Assembly: GCA_002433075.1 (NCBI GenBank)
Contig: DJHM01000014.1
Span: 1-14,691, forward strand
Reading direction: 5' to 3'
DNA length: 14,691 nucleotides
Source: Latescibacteria bacterium UBA6620
GTDB taxonomy: Bacteria; Latescibacterota; UBA2968
Shown: positions 13,566 through 14,691 of the stretch, piece after piece
Position numbering within the stretch: the stretch's first letter is position 1
Layout of the letters: every line of letters starts with the position of its first letter
Translations under genes and position numbers: made by a program
The notes under the pieces: model-generated
What the model was told of the DNA's origin: nothing
Databases searched by the model: none
The model's input: only the letters and a program-made list of their open reading frames with translations

Positions 13566-14648
13566 ATGTCCACCTGCTTTCAATTCGACAAGCTTGGTCC
13601 GCTCGTAACCTCGCCCGTAATGCCGGGGCCCGGACCCTACTACACCTGCGTCGTGAAGATGACCGACGTCGAGTCGTTCCCTTTCGACTATGCGCTTTTC
13701 TTCTCGCCAGATCACGACGACAACGACGGCGGCATCTGGCTTTATGTCTGCGAGGGGGACCCCTCTATCGCGGCGAACTGGATGTCCTACGACGATGCAT
13801 TCGCGTCGCGGCGGTTTTCACACATTCCCCGCAAGCCTTCGGCCAACCCCATCTTTCTCGATCGCGTCCAGGGCGATGGCCACACGGAAACACCCTACGC
13901 CAACGTCATCGACGGCACCGTCTATCTGACCTACCACAAGAACAACTGCGGCCACAGTCAGTCCACCCTCCTTGCCACGTCCACCGACGGGATCAATTTC
14001 TTCCGTCACAACGGCGAGGACGATTCCATCATCCTCGACTACGAGCCGAGCGAGCGCCACGGCAACGGTCACACGGGCTATTTCCGCTGGGCCCCGAATC
14101 CTTTTCCTGGTGTGCGCGAGCGCTACGTCGGCTACTCGCTCCACGGGGGTGGCGATGATTTTCACTCTGCCATCTGGGGTTCGAACAACACGATCGCGTG
14201 GGAACGGCTGGACGTGCTCGATCCGATCCTCGGATTCGCCGTGCCTCGAGAGGACGTGGAGATCATCTGGCACGAAATCGATCCTGCCTCAATCACGAAA
14301 CTCGATGACGACGAGTTTGTCGCCCTCTGTGGCGTCGGCACCCGCGCATCGGGTGGTGTCGAGCGCCTCACCGAGCTCTACGAAATCTTCCTCGGCCCCG
14401 ACGGCCGGACGCTCAAGCGCCACTGCCGCAAGATCCTGAGCGTCGCCCCCTCGGCAGAAGACGCCGAAGAACTCGCTCAGCCGACGACGATCGATATCGG
14501 CGAAAGGAAGTTGCTCATCTACGTCGGCGCGAAAGAGACCGGAAGTACCAATACCGTGATGGCAGCCACCGGCATCTTCGACAGAACCGCAGAGCTTCCC
14601 CCAGTGTTACCGTACAGGGAACAACAAAAGCACATCCAGAAACCGTAG
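13566..14648 (+). CDS. Five-bladed beta-propeller glycosidase-like protein
   Basis: The 360-residue protein resembles the GH43/GH32/GH130-type propeller fold. Visible elements are PFDYALFFSPDHD then GGIWLYVCEG (strand pairs of a blade), ANPIFLD, GHTETPYANVIDG with VYLTYHKNN (105-126), LLATSTDGINF and RWAPNPFPG with RYVGYSLHG. Acidic residues suited to glycoside chemistry (Asp41, Asp49, Glu108) are present, but I cannot assign a catalytic set. No signal peptide is seen. ATG 13566 lies 56 bp after the M81 stop with no clear ribosome site. It may belong to the same transcript as the sialidase-like, lipoprotein and M81 genes. The gene ends with TAG, showing that amber is an ordinary stop in this genome. 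Confidence 0.65.
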   Translation: MSTCFQFDKLGPLVTSPVMPGPGPYYTCVVKMTDVESFPFDYALFFSPDHDDNDGGIWLYVCEGDPSIAANWMSYDDAFASRRFSHIPRKPSANPIFLDRVQGDGHTETPYANVIDGTVYLTYHKNNCGHSQSTLLATSTDGINFFRHNGEDDSIILDYEPSERHGNGHTGYFRWAPNPFPGVRERYVGYSLHGGGDDFHSAIWGSNNTIAWERLDVLDPILGFAVPREDVEIIWHEIDPASITKLDDDEFVALCGVGTRASGGVERLTELYEIFLGPDGRTLKRHCRKILSVAPSAEDAEELAQPTTIDIGERKLLIYVGAKETGSTNTVMAATGIFDRTAELPPVLPYREQQKHIQKP

Positions 14649-14662
14649 CTCACTGGCAAAGT

Positions 14663-14691
14663 CTTTTCACTTTGCATTCTGCACTTTGCAC
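14663..14691. repeat. Heptamer array running off the window
   Basis: The units CTTTTCA, CTTTGCA, TTCTGCA and CTTTGCA, plus one base, have period 7 and begin 14 bp after the last stop codon. The family is the same as at 2973-3000, here downstream of a gene instead of upstream. Confidence 0.75.

Overview
The window reads as a piece of an uncultured, moderately GC-rich bacterial chromosome. The gene content suggests a marine or sponge-associated heterotroph of the Poribacteria, Latescibacterota or Planctomycetota kind. It carries two phytanoyl-CoA dioxygenase-like (PhyH) oxygenases, an M81/MlrC-type peptidase, a TIM-barrel sugar isomerase, an Asp-box sialidase-like protein, a beta-propeller glycosidase-like protein, a DapA/NanA-type aldolase and a BCCT carrier. 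The lineage is inferred from gene repertoire only: there is no rRNA, tRNA or universal marker gene here.

Layout. (1) 1-2823: the 3' end of an alpha/beta hydrolase (+) meets a MATE exporter (-), whose N-terminus appears frameshifted. PhyH oxygenase 1 (-) lies upstream of the exporter. (2) 2866-4861: a nucleoside phosphorylase (+) interrupted by one in-frame amber codon, then a DapA-family aldolase (+) closed by a strong terminator. (3) 4821-6203: 1.4 kb of mostly non-coding or decayed DNA. It holds a minus-strand unit with a near-consensus sigma70 promoter, a highly structured ~340-nt transcript of unknown type and the shared terminator. It also holds a doubtful plus-strand gene with its own terminator, a REP-like palindrome and a gene remnant. 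(4) 6203-9229: PhyH oxygenase 2 (-), in which Gly replaces the metal-binding carboxylate; a 5'-truncated acyl-CoA dehydrogenase (+); and a BCCT transporter (-). (5) 9283-14691: a plus-strand run of sugar isomerase/epimerase, sialidase-like protein, small lipoprotein, M81 peptidase and beta-propeller protein. The sialidase, lipoprotein and M81 genes are spaced 13 and 8 bp apart and look like an operon.

The most striking feature is a set of short-period tandem arrays (units of 7, 8 or 9 bp, two to five degenerate copies, at least six sequence families). They recur at gene boundaries throughout the window. One array ends exactly at a start codon, one contains a start codon, one encodes the last part of a membrane protein's C-terminus, and others begin within a few bases of stop codons. 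Several genes next to arrays show no Shine-Dalgarno site, while PhyH 1, away from its array, has a clear one. Together with the truncated and interrupted genes, this suggests a genome whose intergenic DNA is being remodelled by repeat gain.

Functionally, the intact genes fit scavenging of organic matter: glycan trimming (sialidase-like and propeller proteins), 2-keto-acid or sugar conversion (aldolase and isomerase), uptake of betaine-type solutes (BCCT) and Fe(II)/2-oxoglutarate oxidation of unknown small molecules (PhyH). All functions are read from motifs by eye; no database search was possible.
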